From Gallionella sp. (GTDB lineage: Bacteria; Pseudomonadota; Gammaproteobacteria; Burkholderiales; Gallionellaceae), in NCBI GenBank assembly GCA_022340615.1, contig JAJDNO010000064.1, positions 1 through 35,063 of the forward strand: DNA of 35,063 nt. Reading direction: 5' to 3'. This document shows positions 14,754 to 22,969 of the stretch, piece by piece; positions within the stretch are counted from its first letter, which is position 1; each line of letters begins with the position of its first letter. A model generated the notes under the pieces. That model did not search any database, was not told where the DNA came from, and was given only the letters and a program-made list of their open reading frames with translations. A program made the position numbers and the translations under genes.

Positions 14754-17700
14754 GTGCTTTTCCTTTCAAAACATACGCGCCCCCGCTATACCGGCCTGCA
14801 AGGTTCATCCGACGCGCTGGCACTGGCGCAATACGCCGATAAACACTCGCCCGTGGTCGTGATCGCCGCAAGCGCGCAGGATGCGCAACGACTGGTCGAG
14901 GAGATTGCGTTCTTCTCCCCCGGCCTGCGCGTGCACCTGCTGCCGGACTGGGAAACCCTGCCCTATGACCACTTTTCGCCGCACCAGGACCTGATCTCCG
15001 AGCGGCTGGCAACGCTGCATCATGTGCGCAGCCAGTCCAGCGACGTGCTGGTGGTGCCGGTGACCACCGCGCTGTATCCGCTGCCGCCGGTCGAATACCT
15101 GGCCGCATATACCTTTTTCCTGAAGCGCGGCGAACGGCTCGACCTGGACAAGCTGCGCGAGCAGATGACGCTTGCCGGATACAGCCATGTTCAGCAGGTG
15201 CTGTCGCCCGGCGAATACTGCGTGCGCGGCGGCATTATCGACCTGTTTGCAATGGGCAGCGTGCTGCCGTACCGGATCGACCTGTTCGACGACGAGATCG
15301 AGACCATCGCGACGTTCGACGTGGATACCCAGCGCACCCTGTATCCGGTGCCTGAAATCCGCCTGTTGCCGGCACGCGAATTTCCGCTTGATGATGCCGG
15401 GCAGGCGCGCTTCCGCCAGAGCTTTCGCGAACGCTTCGAGGGCGATCCATCCCGTTCCCACATCTACAAGAATGTCAGCAAAGGCAATGCACCGGCGGGG
15501 ATCGAGTATTACCTGCCGCTGTTCTTCGAACACACCGCGACACTGTTCGACTACCTGGTGAAGGATGCCACGCTGTGCCTGCACCACAACGTGAACGATG
15601 CCATCGCTGCATTTGCGCGCGATGCCGCATCCCGGTACAACCTGCTGCGTGGCGATCCGCAGCGTCCGCTGCTGGAGCCGAAGGAGCTTTTCCTCGATGC
15701 TGAGCAGTTCTTTGTCCGCGTGAAGGAATTTGCGCGGCTGGATATCGTCGAGACAGAAAACGGCGCAACGCTGACACCCTGTTCCACCGCGCCGCTTCCC
15801 GACATCGCGGTCAACCGCCGCGCGGAAATCCCGACCCAGGCTTTCGCGCAGTTCCTGGAAGGTTACACGGGGCGCGTGCTGCTGCTCGCCGACAGCTTGG
15901 GACGGCGCGAGATCATGGCAGATTATTTGCAGGAATACGGGCTGTCGCCTGCGCTGTGCGAAAGCTATGCGCAGTTCATTTCCGGCAACGAAAAGTTCAT
16001 GCTCGGCATCGCGCCGCTGCAGTACGGTTTCATCCTGACCGACGACAACCTGGCGCTGGCAACGGAAACTGAACTGTATGCCGCGCAACCGCGCAGCCGC
16101 GCCGCGCGTACGGCGAAGAAGACCAATGTCGAAGGCATGCTGCGCGACCTGTCCGAACTCAAGGTCGGCGATCCGGTGGTCCACGAACAGCACGGCATCG
16201 CGCGCTACCAGGGGCTGGTCAATCTCGACCTCGGCGAAGGCGAAAACGAATTCCTGCTGCTGGAATACGCCGGCGAGGACAAGCTCTACGTGCCGGTCGC
16301 GCAGCTGCACCTGATCAGCCGCTACAGCGGCGGCGCGCCGGAAACCGCGCCGCTGCACAAGCTCGGTAGCGGGGCGTGGGACAAGGCAAAACGCCGCGCG
16401 ATGAAGCAGGTGCGCGATGCCGCCGCCGAACTGCTAAACCTTTACGCGCAGCGCGCGCTGCGCAAGGGGCACCAGTTCAAACTGACACCGCACGATTACG
16501 AGGCGTTCGCGGCAGGTTTCGGATTCGAGGAAACCCCGGATCAGGCCGCCGCAATCGAGGCGGTAATCCGCGACCTGCAATCGGGCAAACCGATGGACCG
16601 CCTGATCTGCGGCGATGTCGGCTTCGGCAAGACCGAAGTCGCGCTGCGCGCCGCATTCGTCGCGGCGATGGACGGCAAACAGGTCGCTGTGCTGGTGCCG
16701 ACCACGCTGCTCGCCGAACAGCATTTCCAGAATTTCTCCGACCGCTTCGCCGACCTGCCGGTCAGGATCGCCGAGCTGTCACGCTTCCGCTCCGCAAAGG
16801 AACAGAACCAGGCGCTGAAGGACATGGAGGACGGCAAACTGGACATCATCATCGGCACCCACAAGCTGATCCAGAAAGGCGTGAAGTTCCACAATCTCGG
16901 GCTGGTCATCATCGACGAGGAACACCGCTTCGGCGTGCAACAGAAGGAAAAGCTCAAAGCGTTGCGCGCCGAGGTGGACGTGCTGACGCTGACCGCGACG
17001 CCGATCCCGCGCACATTGGCGATGTCGCTGGAAGGCCTGCGCGACTTCTCCGTGATCGCCACTGCGCCGCAGCGCCGCCTGTCGATCAAGACCTTTGTTG
17101 CGCAGGCAAGCAACGGCATCATCCGCGAGGCAGTACTGCGCGAGTTGAAACGCGGCGGGCAGGTTTATTTCCTGCACAACGAGGTGGACACCATCGCGAA
17201 CGTCGCCGAGAAACTGACCGCACTGCTGCCGGAGGCGCGCATCCGCGTTGCGCACGGTCAGATGGGCGAGCGCGACCTGGAATCGGTGATGCGCGATTTC
17301 TACCAGCAGCGATTCAATGTACTGCTGTGCACCACCATCATCGAAACCGGCATCGACATCCCCACCGCGAACACCATCATCATGAACCGCGCCGACCGAT
17401 TCGGGCTGGCGCAACTGCACCAGCTGCGCGGCCGGGTCGGGCGTTCGCACCACCAGGCCTACGCGTATCTGCTGGTCGAAACAGAAGCGCTGACCGCGCA
17501 GGCGAAGAAACGCCTCGAGGCGATCCAGGCAATGGAACAACTGGGAAGCGGCTTCTACCTCGCGATGCACGATCTTGAGATACGCGGCGCAGGCGAAGTG
17601 CTCGGCGAATCTCAGAGCGGCGAGATGCAGGAGATCGGCTTCAGCCTGTACACCGACATGCTGAATGCGGCGATTTCATCGTTGCGCCGCGGCAAGGAGC

Positions 17701-18155
17701 CTGACATGGCGCAGCCGCTCGGTGTCACCACCGAAATCAACCTGCATAGCCCCGCGCTGTTGCCCAGTGATTACTGCGGCGACATCCACCAGCGGCTGGT
17801 GATCTACAAGCGACTGGCCAACTGCAACACGCAGGACGAACTCGACGACATGCATCAGGAGCTGATCGACCGCTTCGGCCTGCTGCCGGAACCCGCACAG
17901 ACATTGCTGGACAGCCACCGGCTGCGCATCATGGCGAAGCCGCTCGGCATCAGCAAGGTGGACGCGTCCTCCGATGCGATCACGATCCAGTTCGTGCCGG
18001 ATCCGCCGATCGACCCGATGAAGATCATCACGCTGATCCAGAGCAAGCGCCATGTGAAAATGACCGGACAGGACAAGCTGCGTATCGAATTGAAATACGG
18101 GGAATTGAAGCAGCGGGTGCTGGCAATCCGGAATTTCTTTGGCGAACTGATGTAA
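14754..18155 (+). CDS. mfd: Transcription-repair coupling factor
   Basis: 1133 residues from GTG 14754. Mfd removes RNA polymerase stalled at DNA lesions and recruits UvrA. The order of domains is normal: UvrB-like N-terminus (LPDWETLPYDHFSPHQDLISER, about 65-90), RNA-polymerase-interacting domain (LKVGDPVVHEQHGIARYQGL, about 470-490), then the RecG-like translocase with Walker A GDVGFGKTE (about 620), DEEH box (about 721), LTATPIPRTLAMSL and the Q/R-rich motif VI QLHQLRGRVGRS, and a C-terminal TRCF domain ending NFFGELM. The start is set by the TATAAT upstream; a TTG at 14703 would add 17 residues without family similarity. Confidence 0.96.
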   Translation: MLFLSKHTRPRYTGLQGSSDALALAQYADKHSPVVVIAASAQDAQRLVEEIAFFSPGLRVHLLPDWETLPYDHFSPHQDLISERLATLHHVRSQSSDVLVVPVTTALYPLPPVEYLAAYTFFLKRGERLDLDKLREQMTLAGYSHVQQVLSPGEYCVRGGIIDLFAMGSVLPYRIDLFDDEIETIATFDVDTQRTLYPVPEIRLLPAREFPLDDAGQARFRQSFRERFEGDPSRSHIYKNVSKGNAPAGIEYYLPLFFEHTATLFDYLVKDATLCLHHNVNDAIAAFARDAASRYNLLRGDPQRPLLEPKELFLDAEQFFVRVKEFARLDIVETENGATLTPCSTAPLPDIAVNRRAEIPTQAFAQFLEGYTGRVLLLADSLGRREIMADYLQEYGLSPALCESYAQFISGNEKFMLGIAPLQYGFILTDDNLALATETELYAAQPRSRAARTAKKTNVEGMLRDLSELKVGDPVVHEQHGIARYQGLVNLDLGEGENEFLLLEYAGEDKLYVPVAQLHLISRYSGGAPETAPLHKLGSGAWDKAKRRAMKQVRDAAAELLNLYAQRALRKGHQFKLTPHDYEAFAAGFGFEETPDQAAAIEAVIRDLQSGKPMDRLICGDVGFGKTEVALRAAFVAAMDGKQVAVLVPTTLLAEQHFQNFSDRFADLPVRIAELSRFRSAKEQNQALKDMEDGKLDIIIGTHKLIQKGVKFHNLGLVIIDEEHRFGVQQKEKLKALRAEVDVLTLTATPIPRTLAMSLEGLRDFSVIATAPQRRLSIKTFVAQASNGIIREAVLRELKRGGQVYFLHNEVDTIANVAEKLTALLPEARIRVAHGQMGERDLESVMRDFYQQRFNVLLCTTIIETGIDIPTANTIIMNRADRFGLAQLHQLRGRVGRSHHQAYAYLLVETEALTAQAKKRLEAIQAMEQLGSGFYLAMHDLEIRGAGEVLGESQSGEMQEIGFSLYTDMLNAAISSLRRGKEPDMAQPLGVTTEINLHSPALLPSDYCGDIHQRLVIYKRLANCNTQDELDDMHQELIDRFGLLPEPAQTLLDSHRLRIMAKPLGISKVDASSDAITIQFVPDPPIDPMKIITLIQSKRHVKMTGQDKLRIELKYGELKQRVLAIRNFFGELM

Positions 18156-18330
18156 TAGGCTGCGCAGACTGGCCGATCACAATCCAGAAAAGCCGCAATA
18201 CATTTTGTTACCCAATATCCTCCCACGGGGTGATAGAGTGATATCGATAATGGCTCGAGCTTGTAATGCCACGTTGATAAATAATACACAAGTTGAAATG
18301 CAAGAAAATTTGATCAGGAGAAATTTGATA

Positions 18331-18663
18331 ATGACTAACACCGCCAGAATCGTATTCCTGCTGCCCCTGCTACTCGTTGCCTGCGGCGGAACTTTCCCGC
18401 TTTTTGGCGCAGTTCAAGCACCGCATGGCATTAGTGCGAATCAGCAAAAGAATGACATCGCGAATTGCAAGAGTCAGGCTGTTGACCAGGCAAGCAATAA
18501 CGGCGAGGAGGCCGAGGCATTTCTGTTCGGATCTTCCGCTCGCAAAAAGGAAGAGACCCTGGAGCGAAATGTGTTTTCCGAATGCATGATGAACAAGGGA
18601 TACACAGTAATTCCGGTACAGACCGCGAAAGCCGGATCGCCTCAACAAACCAAATCGTCTTGA
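18331..18663 (+). CDS. Small lipoprotein of unknown function
   Basis: 110 residues from ATG 18331, with AGGAG at 18317-18321 as ribosome-binding site. The N-terminus MTNTARIVFLLPLLLVAC is a type II signal peptide with a lipobox ending at Cys18, so the mature protein begins CGGTFPLFGAVQAP and is probably anchored in a membrane. The rest is polar, with two further cysteines (IANCKSQ and FSECMMNKGYTVIP). CMMNKGY near the C-terminus is a pattern I have seen in several small hypothetical lipoproteins. No function is known. It lies at the start of the low-gene-density stretch after mfd. Confidence 0.75.
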   Translation: MTNTARIVFLLPLLLVACGGTFPLFGAVQAPHGISANQQKNDIANCKSQAVDQASNNGEEAEAFLFGSSARKKEETLERNVFSECMMNKGYTVIPVQTAKAGSPQQTKSS

Positions 18664-18992
18664 ATCATTCCTGAACGTTTACGGCATCAATTCAGCCGGC
18701 CAGGGCAAGCTGCGGATACATTTCAAATATGTGAGTCAGGCAGCGAGAGCTGGCAAGGCGGGTTCTGTTTGTCCGCTCCAGTTGAAAAGATGACATTGGC
18801 ACGGATATCAATTGGTCATATTGACTGTCACTTATCGGCCCATAAGAGACTGCCAGACTTCCTGATAACGAACATGAAACGATTAAGCTAAGGGACGGCG
18901 TACCGCTTGAACGAGTTGCTATGCGTATTTTAATGCATTTAGCAAAAAGGACTCAGTTTGAATCCAGGAATCAAGTGCAACACTGGCCCGAT
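18664..18992. other. Intergenic stretch with one copy of a direct repeat
   Basis: No convincing gene. The only structure I see is the block 18839-18874, where CCCATAAGAGA and CTGATAACG occur 12 bases apart; a second copy is at 19519-19555. The rest looks like decayed sequence, with no hairpin followed by a T-run. Confidence 0.5.
18839..18874. repeat. Direct repeat A, copy 1
   Basis: CCCATAAGAGA (18839-18849) and CTGATAACG (18862-18870) reappear in the same order and orientation at 19519-19529 and 19543-19551, with spacers of 12 and 13 bases. The two copies flank the orphan 87-residue gene. Confidence 0.55.
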
Positions 18993-19256
18993 TTATTTCA
19001 AATTATCTCCAAAAATATCATCCGGTATCAAAGTATAGAAATATGGCACATAGGTTAAAACTGTACCTTGATACACACCAAGATTCCTCCATGTATCAGT
19101 AAGTTGCTCTAAAAGTGATTCGTTGTGAATGTCATCTTTTAACGCTTCTAATATTGATATCAATGGTTTTATGCTGGTTTCCTTTGCATATTTATTTAAC
19201 ATCTGAATTGCGTTATCAATATCCGCAACGTCTATGTCGTCATTAGCATTTCTCAT
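18993..19256 (-). CDS. Orphan small acidic protein, 87 aa
   Basis: I do not recognise it. The sequence (MRNANDDIDVADIDNAIQML...) is acidic and mainly helical in its first two thirds, with a more hydrophobic aromatic C-terminal segment (GVYQGTVLTYVPYFYTLIPD). There is no signal peptide. An AGGA lies about ten bases upstream of the ATG on the minus strand. Codon use is clearly more AT-rich than in the flanking core genes, which suggests acquisition by transfer. It is bounded by the two copies of a direct repeat. Small acidic single-domain proteins of this kind include immunity proteins, but that is only a comparison of general character. Confidence 0.55.
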   Translation of the reverse strand: MRNANDDIDVADIDNAIQMLNKYAKETSIKPLISILEALKDDIHNESLLEQLTDTWRNLGVYQGTVLTYVPYFYTLIPDDIFGDNLK

Positions 19257-19359
19257 ATTTCTTTTTATCCTGCTTTATCAAACATTAAGGGGAACAGCCC
19301 CCAATTATTTTTGCTTTTCGACTATTACTCATAACAGCTATTCATATGACAGAAACGTC

Positions 19360-19436
19360 CGGACGTATTTTAATCATAAGGACAGATGCTAGGTACAGCG
19401 CGATGTTGAGCGTCCGCTATTGGCTGCATTCTGCCC
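19360..19436. repeat. Direct repeat B, copy 1
   Basis: CGGACGTATT (19360-19369) is followed by a 26-base block at 19411-19436 that matches 20291-20316 at 23 of 26 positions; the block ends GCATTCTGCCC in both. The same two pieces in the same order occur at 20266-20316, with a shorter spacer. Confidence 0.6.
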
Positions 19437-19518
19437 ATATGCCAGTTCATTTGTCAGCTTCCATTATGCAACCACCTTCTGACTTTGCCATTCATGATTT
19501 TGTTCAGTCGGTATGCGA

Positions 19519-19555
19519 CCCATAAGAGAAACTCTGATTTTTCTGATAACGGACA
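19519..19555. repeat. Direct repeat A, copy 2
   Basis: Second copy of the CCCATAAGAGA...CTGATAACG block described at 18839-18874, about 680 bases downstream and in the same orientation. Confidence 0.55.
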
Positions 19556-19680
19556 GAGCGTGGAGCCAAGGTGCAATGGATAAGCACAGTTTAAGCGGAG
19601 TCGCTCTTGAGCGCAGGGTCAGGGTGCATCACGACGCCCCCTTTATGCAATACTTATAGTTGCTTTCCTGGCAGATTTCC

Positions 19681-20064
19681 TTACTGACATTCCTTCACAG
19701 AATCTAGAAAGTAGGAAGAGCTATTCCCTAATGGATGGTATGTGTAAAAGATGATTTCTGTCCCAGTTGGAGTGTCATTAATATCAGAGATGAATGACGG
19801 ATCAGCACCAATTCCGTCATTTGCATATTGAATTATGGTATAGCCCTTTGGAGTTGATTTTGAAATGAGAGGGCCTGTATACGGTACGTATTGCCACTTT
19901 GCAGCTATGCATTCAACTATCTGCCTTGAAGATTTCAGGCTCACATATTTAATCCCTGGGGGTTTTTGGCGAAATTCATCTGGTTTTGCGGCACACCCTA
20001 ATAGAACAATCGCCATTAAAGCCGCCGAGATTGGAATCCGCAATACAGAAAATAGTTTATTCAT
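19681..20064 (-). CDS. Small lipoprotein of unknown function
   Basis: 127 residues from ATG 20062-20064, chosen because a strong GGGGGAG ribosome-binding site precedes it; 13 in-frame upstream codons are excluded. The N-terminus MNKLFSVLRIPISAALMAIV followed by LLGCAAKPDE is a lipoprotein signal with Cys24 as the lipidated residue. The mature part is rich in aromatic and polar residues (AAKWQYVPYTGPLISK, GTEIIFYTYHPLG) and carries two more cysteines, one in VECIAAKW and one at the penultimate position (KECQ). No family is recognised. Base composition is more AT-rich than the core genes. It lies between the two copies of repeat B. Confidence 0.7.
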   Translation of the reverse strand: MNKLFSVLRIPISAALMAIVLLGCAAKPDEFRQKPPGIKYVSLKSSRQIVECIAAKWQYVPYTGPLISKSTPKGYTIIQYANDGIGADPSFISDINDTPTGTEIIFYTYHPLGNSSSYFLDSVKECQ

Positions 20065-20265
20065 GGCTCCCCCCATTGCCTTCTTCCAGAAGGATACAAG
20101 CATAGCCTGACAGATGAAACCTGAAATCTAAGCCTAAGAGGCATGAATGTCTCCATAGTGTCGGTAGCGGAAGTGGCGAAAATCTGTTTTATGGCACTAT
20201 GTCCGATAAAATCAACGGCGGTTTTGGGCGCAAACCAGCAAGTTAAGTCTATCATGGCCGAAAAT

Positions 20266-20316
20266 CGGACGTATTGATGTCCATGGCTAACATCCGCTAG
20301 TGGCCGCATTCTGCCC
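20266..20316. repeat. Direct repeat B, copy 2
   Basis: CGGACGTATT at 20266-20275 and the 26-base block at 20291-20316 repeat the two parts of copy 1 (19360-19436). The copies lie on either side of the lipoprotein gene 19681-20064. Confidence 0.6.
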
Positions 20317-20489
20317 GTCCGTATTCCCAACTGCCAGCGTCCGTTTCTGGATCAATTTCAGCCTTCCGCTTTTCGGTTCATCATCTGGCAGGCGATGGCC
20401 CTTATTGCAGAATGGAAATTACCTTTTGTCGCCCGTCTTATGCCGTATGTCGAAAGTGTCTTTGATCCACAGAAGTTATATATAACAAT

Positions 20490-20606
20490 TTGGCCTGGCG
20501 ATGAAATACTTATTGCCCGTACTCACTTCTCCTCCCATTGGGCATTTGTTCTGTCTGCATGCAGAACTCCCCTTGTCCCCAACCCGTATAGGTTTGGGGA
20601 TTTTTA
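20490..20606 (+). ncRNA. Candidate small RNA with three hairpins
   Basis: Reading the plus strand: TGCCC (20514-20518) pairs with GGGCA (20540-20544) around a 21-base loop that contains TCTCCTCCC (20528-20536), complementary to Shine-Dalgarno sequences; GTTCTG (20548-20553) pairs with CAGAAC (20562-20567); and a strong terminator follows. No protein gene explains this terminator. An AT-rich TTATATATAAC lies at 20476-20486 and could hold the -10 region, but no good -35 is found, so the 5' end is a guess. This layout is usual for trans-acting sRNAs. Expression is not shown. Confidence 0.4.
20576..20605 (+). terminator. Rho-independent terminator
   Basis: The arms TCCCCAACCC (20576-20585) and GGTTTGGGGA (20591-20600) form a ten-position stem with one mismatch and a GTATA loop, followed directly by five T (20601-20605). 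Confidence 0.85.
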
Positions 20607-20673
20607 TTGCGGCAACAGGCCGGATTTTACTGTCGGTACACGACTGCCTATCGCAAACATTCGGTTTCACGAC

Positions 20674-20808
20674 ACGTATTCCCAGTCTGCCGCCAACCGC
20701 GACAACGATCCAACTTCCTTTGCCCGCGCCACATGCAGCGCGGCAGCTTGATCAGCCGACCTCGCGACTGATCAAGGCAGCGTGCAGATTATGAATAAGG
20801 GAATACGT
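20674..20808. repeat. 135-base segment with 10-bp perfect inverted ends
   Basis: ACGTATTCCC (20674-20683) and GGGAATACGT (20799-20808) are exact complements. Inside, CTTGATCAG (20747-20755) and CTGATCAAG (20768-20776) form a perfect 9-bp stem with a 12-base loop. No target duplication is seen. It may be a small palindromic element or a folded RNA at the 3' side of the HAD hydrolase gene. Confidence 0.4.
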
Positions 20809-20835
20809 ATTTGATATTGCGATTTATTTATCAAG

Positions 20836-21627
20836 CTATATTTTCAGAATGCGGGGCATATCCTTGACCGAGTCGATGACCAGATCCGGCTTGACCGAAG
20901 AGGTTTTGGCGTAGGCTTGGCGATACTTCCCGGTTTTTACCAGAATTCCTTTTAATCCGGCCTGTTGCCCGCCGCCCACATCTGAATCAATATCGTCGCC
21001 AATGATCGCAACTTCGTCGGGTTGGAGACCCATGGTACTCAATGCAATATGGAAAAAATCGGAAGAAGGCTTGCCGATTATTTTTGCTTTTGAATTGCTG
21101 GCATATTCCAGTGCGTCGACGAATCCACCGATATCCATCTGCAATCCCCCCTCCGTTTGCCAGAACCGGTTCTTGTGGATCGCGATCAATTGCGCGCCTT
21201 TAATCAGGCAATTGAACATCTCGTTCATCAGTTGATATGACCAGGCATCTCCGATATCGCCGACTATGATGTATTTTGCATCGGTATCCGACTGCCGGAA
21301 TTCCATAAAATCCCGCTTTGCATCTTCTGACAGCAAAAGGCGGCACACTGGATCTGGTTGCTGTTTCAGAAAGAGCAACGCTGCCTGGGGGGCGCTGATG
21401 AGTTCTCGTTTGGATATGGAAAAGCCCAGGGAATTTATTTTTTGCTGCAGAGAATCCAGCGACAATGTACTTGTATTCGTGACGAAACGGCAGGGAATGC
21501 CACTGGCTCGAATTCGTTCCACAGCATCAATTGCTCCCTCGATTACCCGTGAGCCGACATAAAGCACACCGTCCAGATCGAACAACAGTCCCTTAATCTT
21601 CGGGAGGTTGTTCATTTGGAAAATCAT
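20836..21627 (-). CDS. HAD-superfamily IIA hydrolase (NagD/LHPP-like phosphatase)
   Basis: 263 residues. Motif I is LLFDLDGVLYVG with both aspartates, motif II FVTNTS, motif III lysine in IIGKPSSDFF, and motif IV IIGDDIDSDVGGG; the IIA-type cap lies between motifs II and III. The family dephosphorylates small phosphates; the pattern resembles the TIGR01458 (LHPP) group, but the substrate cannot be read from sequence. The start is either ATG 21627 or ATG 21615 (MNNLPKIKG); I give the longer one. Codon use is less GC-rich than the core genes. It is flanked by the accessory stretch and is not in an obvious operon. Confidence 0.85.
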   Translation of the reverse strand: MIFQMNNLPKIKGLLFDLDGVLYVGSRVIEGAIDAVERIRASGIPCRFVTNTSTLSLDSLQQKINSLGFSISKRELISAPQAALLFLKQQPDPVCRLLLSEDAKRDFMEFRQSDTDAKYIIVGDIGDAWSYQLMNEMFNCLIKGAQLIAIHKNRFWQTEGGLQMDIGGFVDALEYASNSKAKIIGKPSSDFFHIALSTMGLQPDEVAIIGDDIDSDVGGGQQAGLKGILVKTGKYRQAYAKTSSVKPDLVIDSVKDMPRILKI

Positions 21628-21787
21628 CAAAAATTTCCACGATAACTCCTGAAGTGCTAACCGTTATTACCCGCTTAATTTTACTAAGAATTCAAATATC
21701 GGCAATCGGGAGCAGAATTCGGGTGGCTCTTTGGGCGTCAACCGGAACCCGTAGCTTTGTAATAGTCCTCCTGGATTGCCAGGCTGA

Positions 21788-22969
21788 CTAGCGTTCCTCC
21801 AACCGCCACAACGAAGTTACCTCCTTCGACCGTGCCTCATGCAGCGGATCGGTGTGATCAGACACCTTGGGATGATGCGGGCGCACATCCAGCCGCTCAA
21901 TCACCCGCAAACCCGACGCTTCGAACAACGCCAGCAGTTCTCCGCGGGTACGCAAGCCGAGATGCTCTGCTATATCGGACAGCACCAGCCAGCCCTCGCC
22001 GCCCGGTTCCAGGTGTTCGGCAAGTCCGGAGAGGAAGCCGCGCAGCATGCGGCTGTCCGGATCGAAGATTGCATGTTCGATCGGCGAACTGGGACGAGCG
22101 GGTATCCATGGCGGGTTGCACACGACCAGCGGTGCCCTGCCTTCGGGAAACAGGTCGGCCTGAACAACTTCGATCCGCGCGTCCAGCCCGAGTCTTGAGA
22201 TATTCTCGCGGGCGCAGGCCAGTGCGCGCGGGTCCTGGTCGGTGGCTATGATGCGCCTGATGCCGCGGCGCGCCAGCACGGCCGCCAGCACGCCGGTGCC
22301 GGTACCGATGTCGAAGGCCAATTCGAGCTCAGGGAATTTCTGCGGCAGCGGCGCGGTGTTCACCAGTTCCAGATATTCGCCGCGCACCGGGGAGAACACG
22401 CCGAAGTGCGGGTGAATGCGCGCACCCGCTGTTCCATCACCCAGGGCGGGAATCTCGACGCCCTTTTTGCGCCACTCGTGTGCACCGACCAGCCCCAGCA
22501 ATTCGCGCAGTGACGCAACCGAAGGCTCGCTGCTTTTCCCGTAAACTTCAGTGCATGCCAGCCTGATGTCCGGCGCGCGGCGCAGCGGTATGGTGTAGTC
22601 GCTGTCCAGCGGAATCAGGATCATCGCCAGCGTGCGCGCGCGTTGCGACTGCGCCTGGCGATGCAGATGAAAAGATGCAGCGGGGATTGCCGAAGTATCC
22701 GCGGCCCTGGTCTTGCGCGGTTTGCGATCGGCGCGGCGCGACATCGCCTGCAGCAGTTGCCTTGCGTTCTGGAAATCGCCGCGCCACAGTAGCGCTGTCC
22801 CTTCGCTGGCCAGACGATAAGCCAGATCCGCCTTCATCATGTCGTTCGCGATGGCCACGCGCCTCGGCGGCGGCATGCCGCTCTCCGAACGCCAGCGGGC
22901 GGTGCATTGCTCGCCGGCCTCGCTCCAGTTGATCATTGGAACCATCGAATTGCTGTCAGTATTGTGCAT
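21788..22969 (-). CDS. Class I SAM-dependent methyltransferase, substrate unknown
   Basis: 393 residues from ATG 22969 (MHNTDSNSMVPMINWSEAG); 23 further in-frame codons upstream are unlikely. The N-terminal half is family-specific (AYRLASEGTALLWRGDFQNARQ, then an Arg/Lys-rich linker RRADRKPRKTRAAD and SFHLHRQAQSQRARTLAMIL). The C-terminal half holds motif I AFDIGTGTGVLAAVLARRG, ATDQDPRALACARENI and VVCNPPW, the NPPY/W tetrapeptide found in enzymes that methylate amide or ring nitrogen, such as PrmC. It is not PrmC itself, being longer and with a different N-terminus. I recall similar proteins in other betaproteobacteria annotated only as methyltransferase. Confidence 0.85.
   Translation of the reverse strand: MHNTDSNSMVPMINWSEAGEQCTARWRSESGMPPPRRVAIANDMMKADLAYRLASEGTALLWRGDFQNARQLLQAMSRRADRKPRKTRAADTSAIPAASFHLHRQAQSQRARTLAMILIPLDSDYTIPLRRAPDIRLACTEVYGKSSEPSVASLRELLGLVGAHEWRKKGVEIPALGDGTAGARIHPHFGVFSPVRGEYLELVNTAPLPQKFPELELAFDIGTGTGVLAAVLARRGIRRIIATDQDPRALACARENISRLGLDARIEVVQADLFPEGRAPLVVCNPPWIPARPSSPIEHAIFDPDSRMLRGFLSGLAEHLEPGGEGWLVLSDIAEHLGLRTRGELLALFEASGLRVIERLDVRPHHPKVSDHTDPLHEARSKEVTSLWRLEER

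Larger units (their letters stand above)
19257..19680. other. Intergenic stretch holding repeat copies and a palindrome
   Basis: No gene is apparent. It contains the perfect 12-bp palindrome ACGTCCGGACGT (19355-19366), the first copy of repeat B (19360-19436) and the second copy of repeat A (19519-19555). A short GGGG/CCCC hairpin near 19289-19303 is followed on the plus strand by an AT-rich run but is too weak to call a terminator. Confidence 0.5.
20065..20835. other. Long intergenic stretch with repeats and a candidate sRNA
   Basis: No protein gene here is convincing; the open frames at 20395-20751 and 20501-20794 have no ribosome-binding site or family similarity, and both run through a strong terminator at 20576-20605. 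The stretch holds the second copy of repeat B (20266-20316), a run of three hairpins ending in that terminator (20490-20606), and a 135-base segment with 10-bp inverted ends (20674-20808). Confidence 0.5.

Noticed and set aside
18839-20316. Integron cassette array in the accessory stretch
   Set aside because: The repeats do not show the GTTRRRY/RYYYAAC core sites or the folded attC shape, and there is no integrase gene.
20395-20751. Open frame of 118 codons in the intergenic stretch
   Set aside because: No ribosome-binding site, no recognisable protein features, and the strong terminator at 20576-20605 lies inside it.
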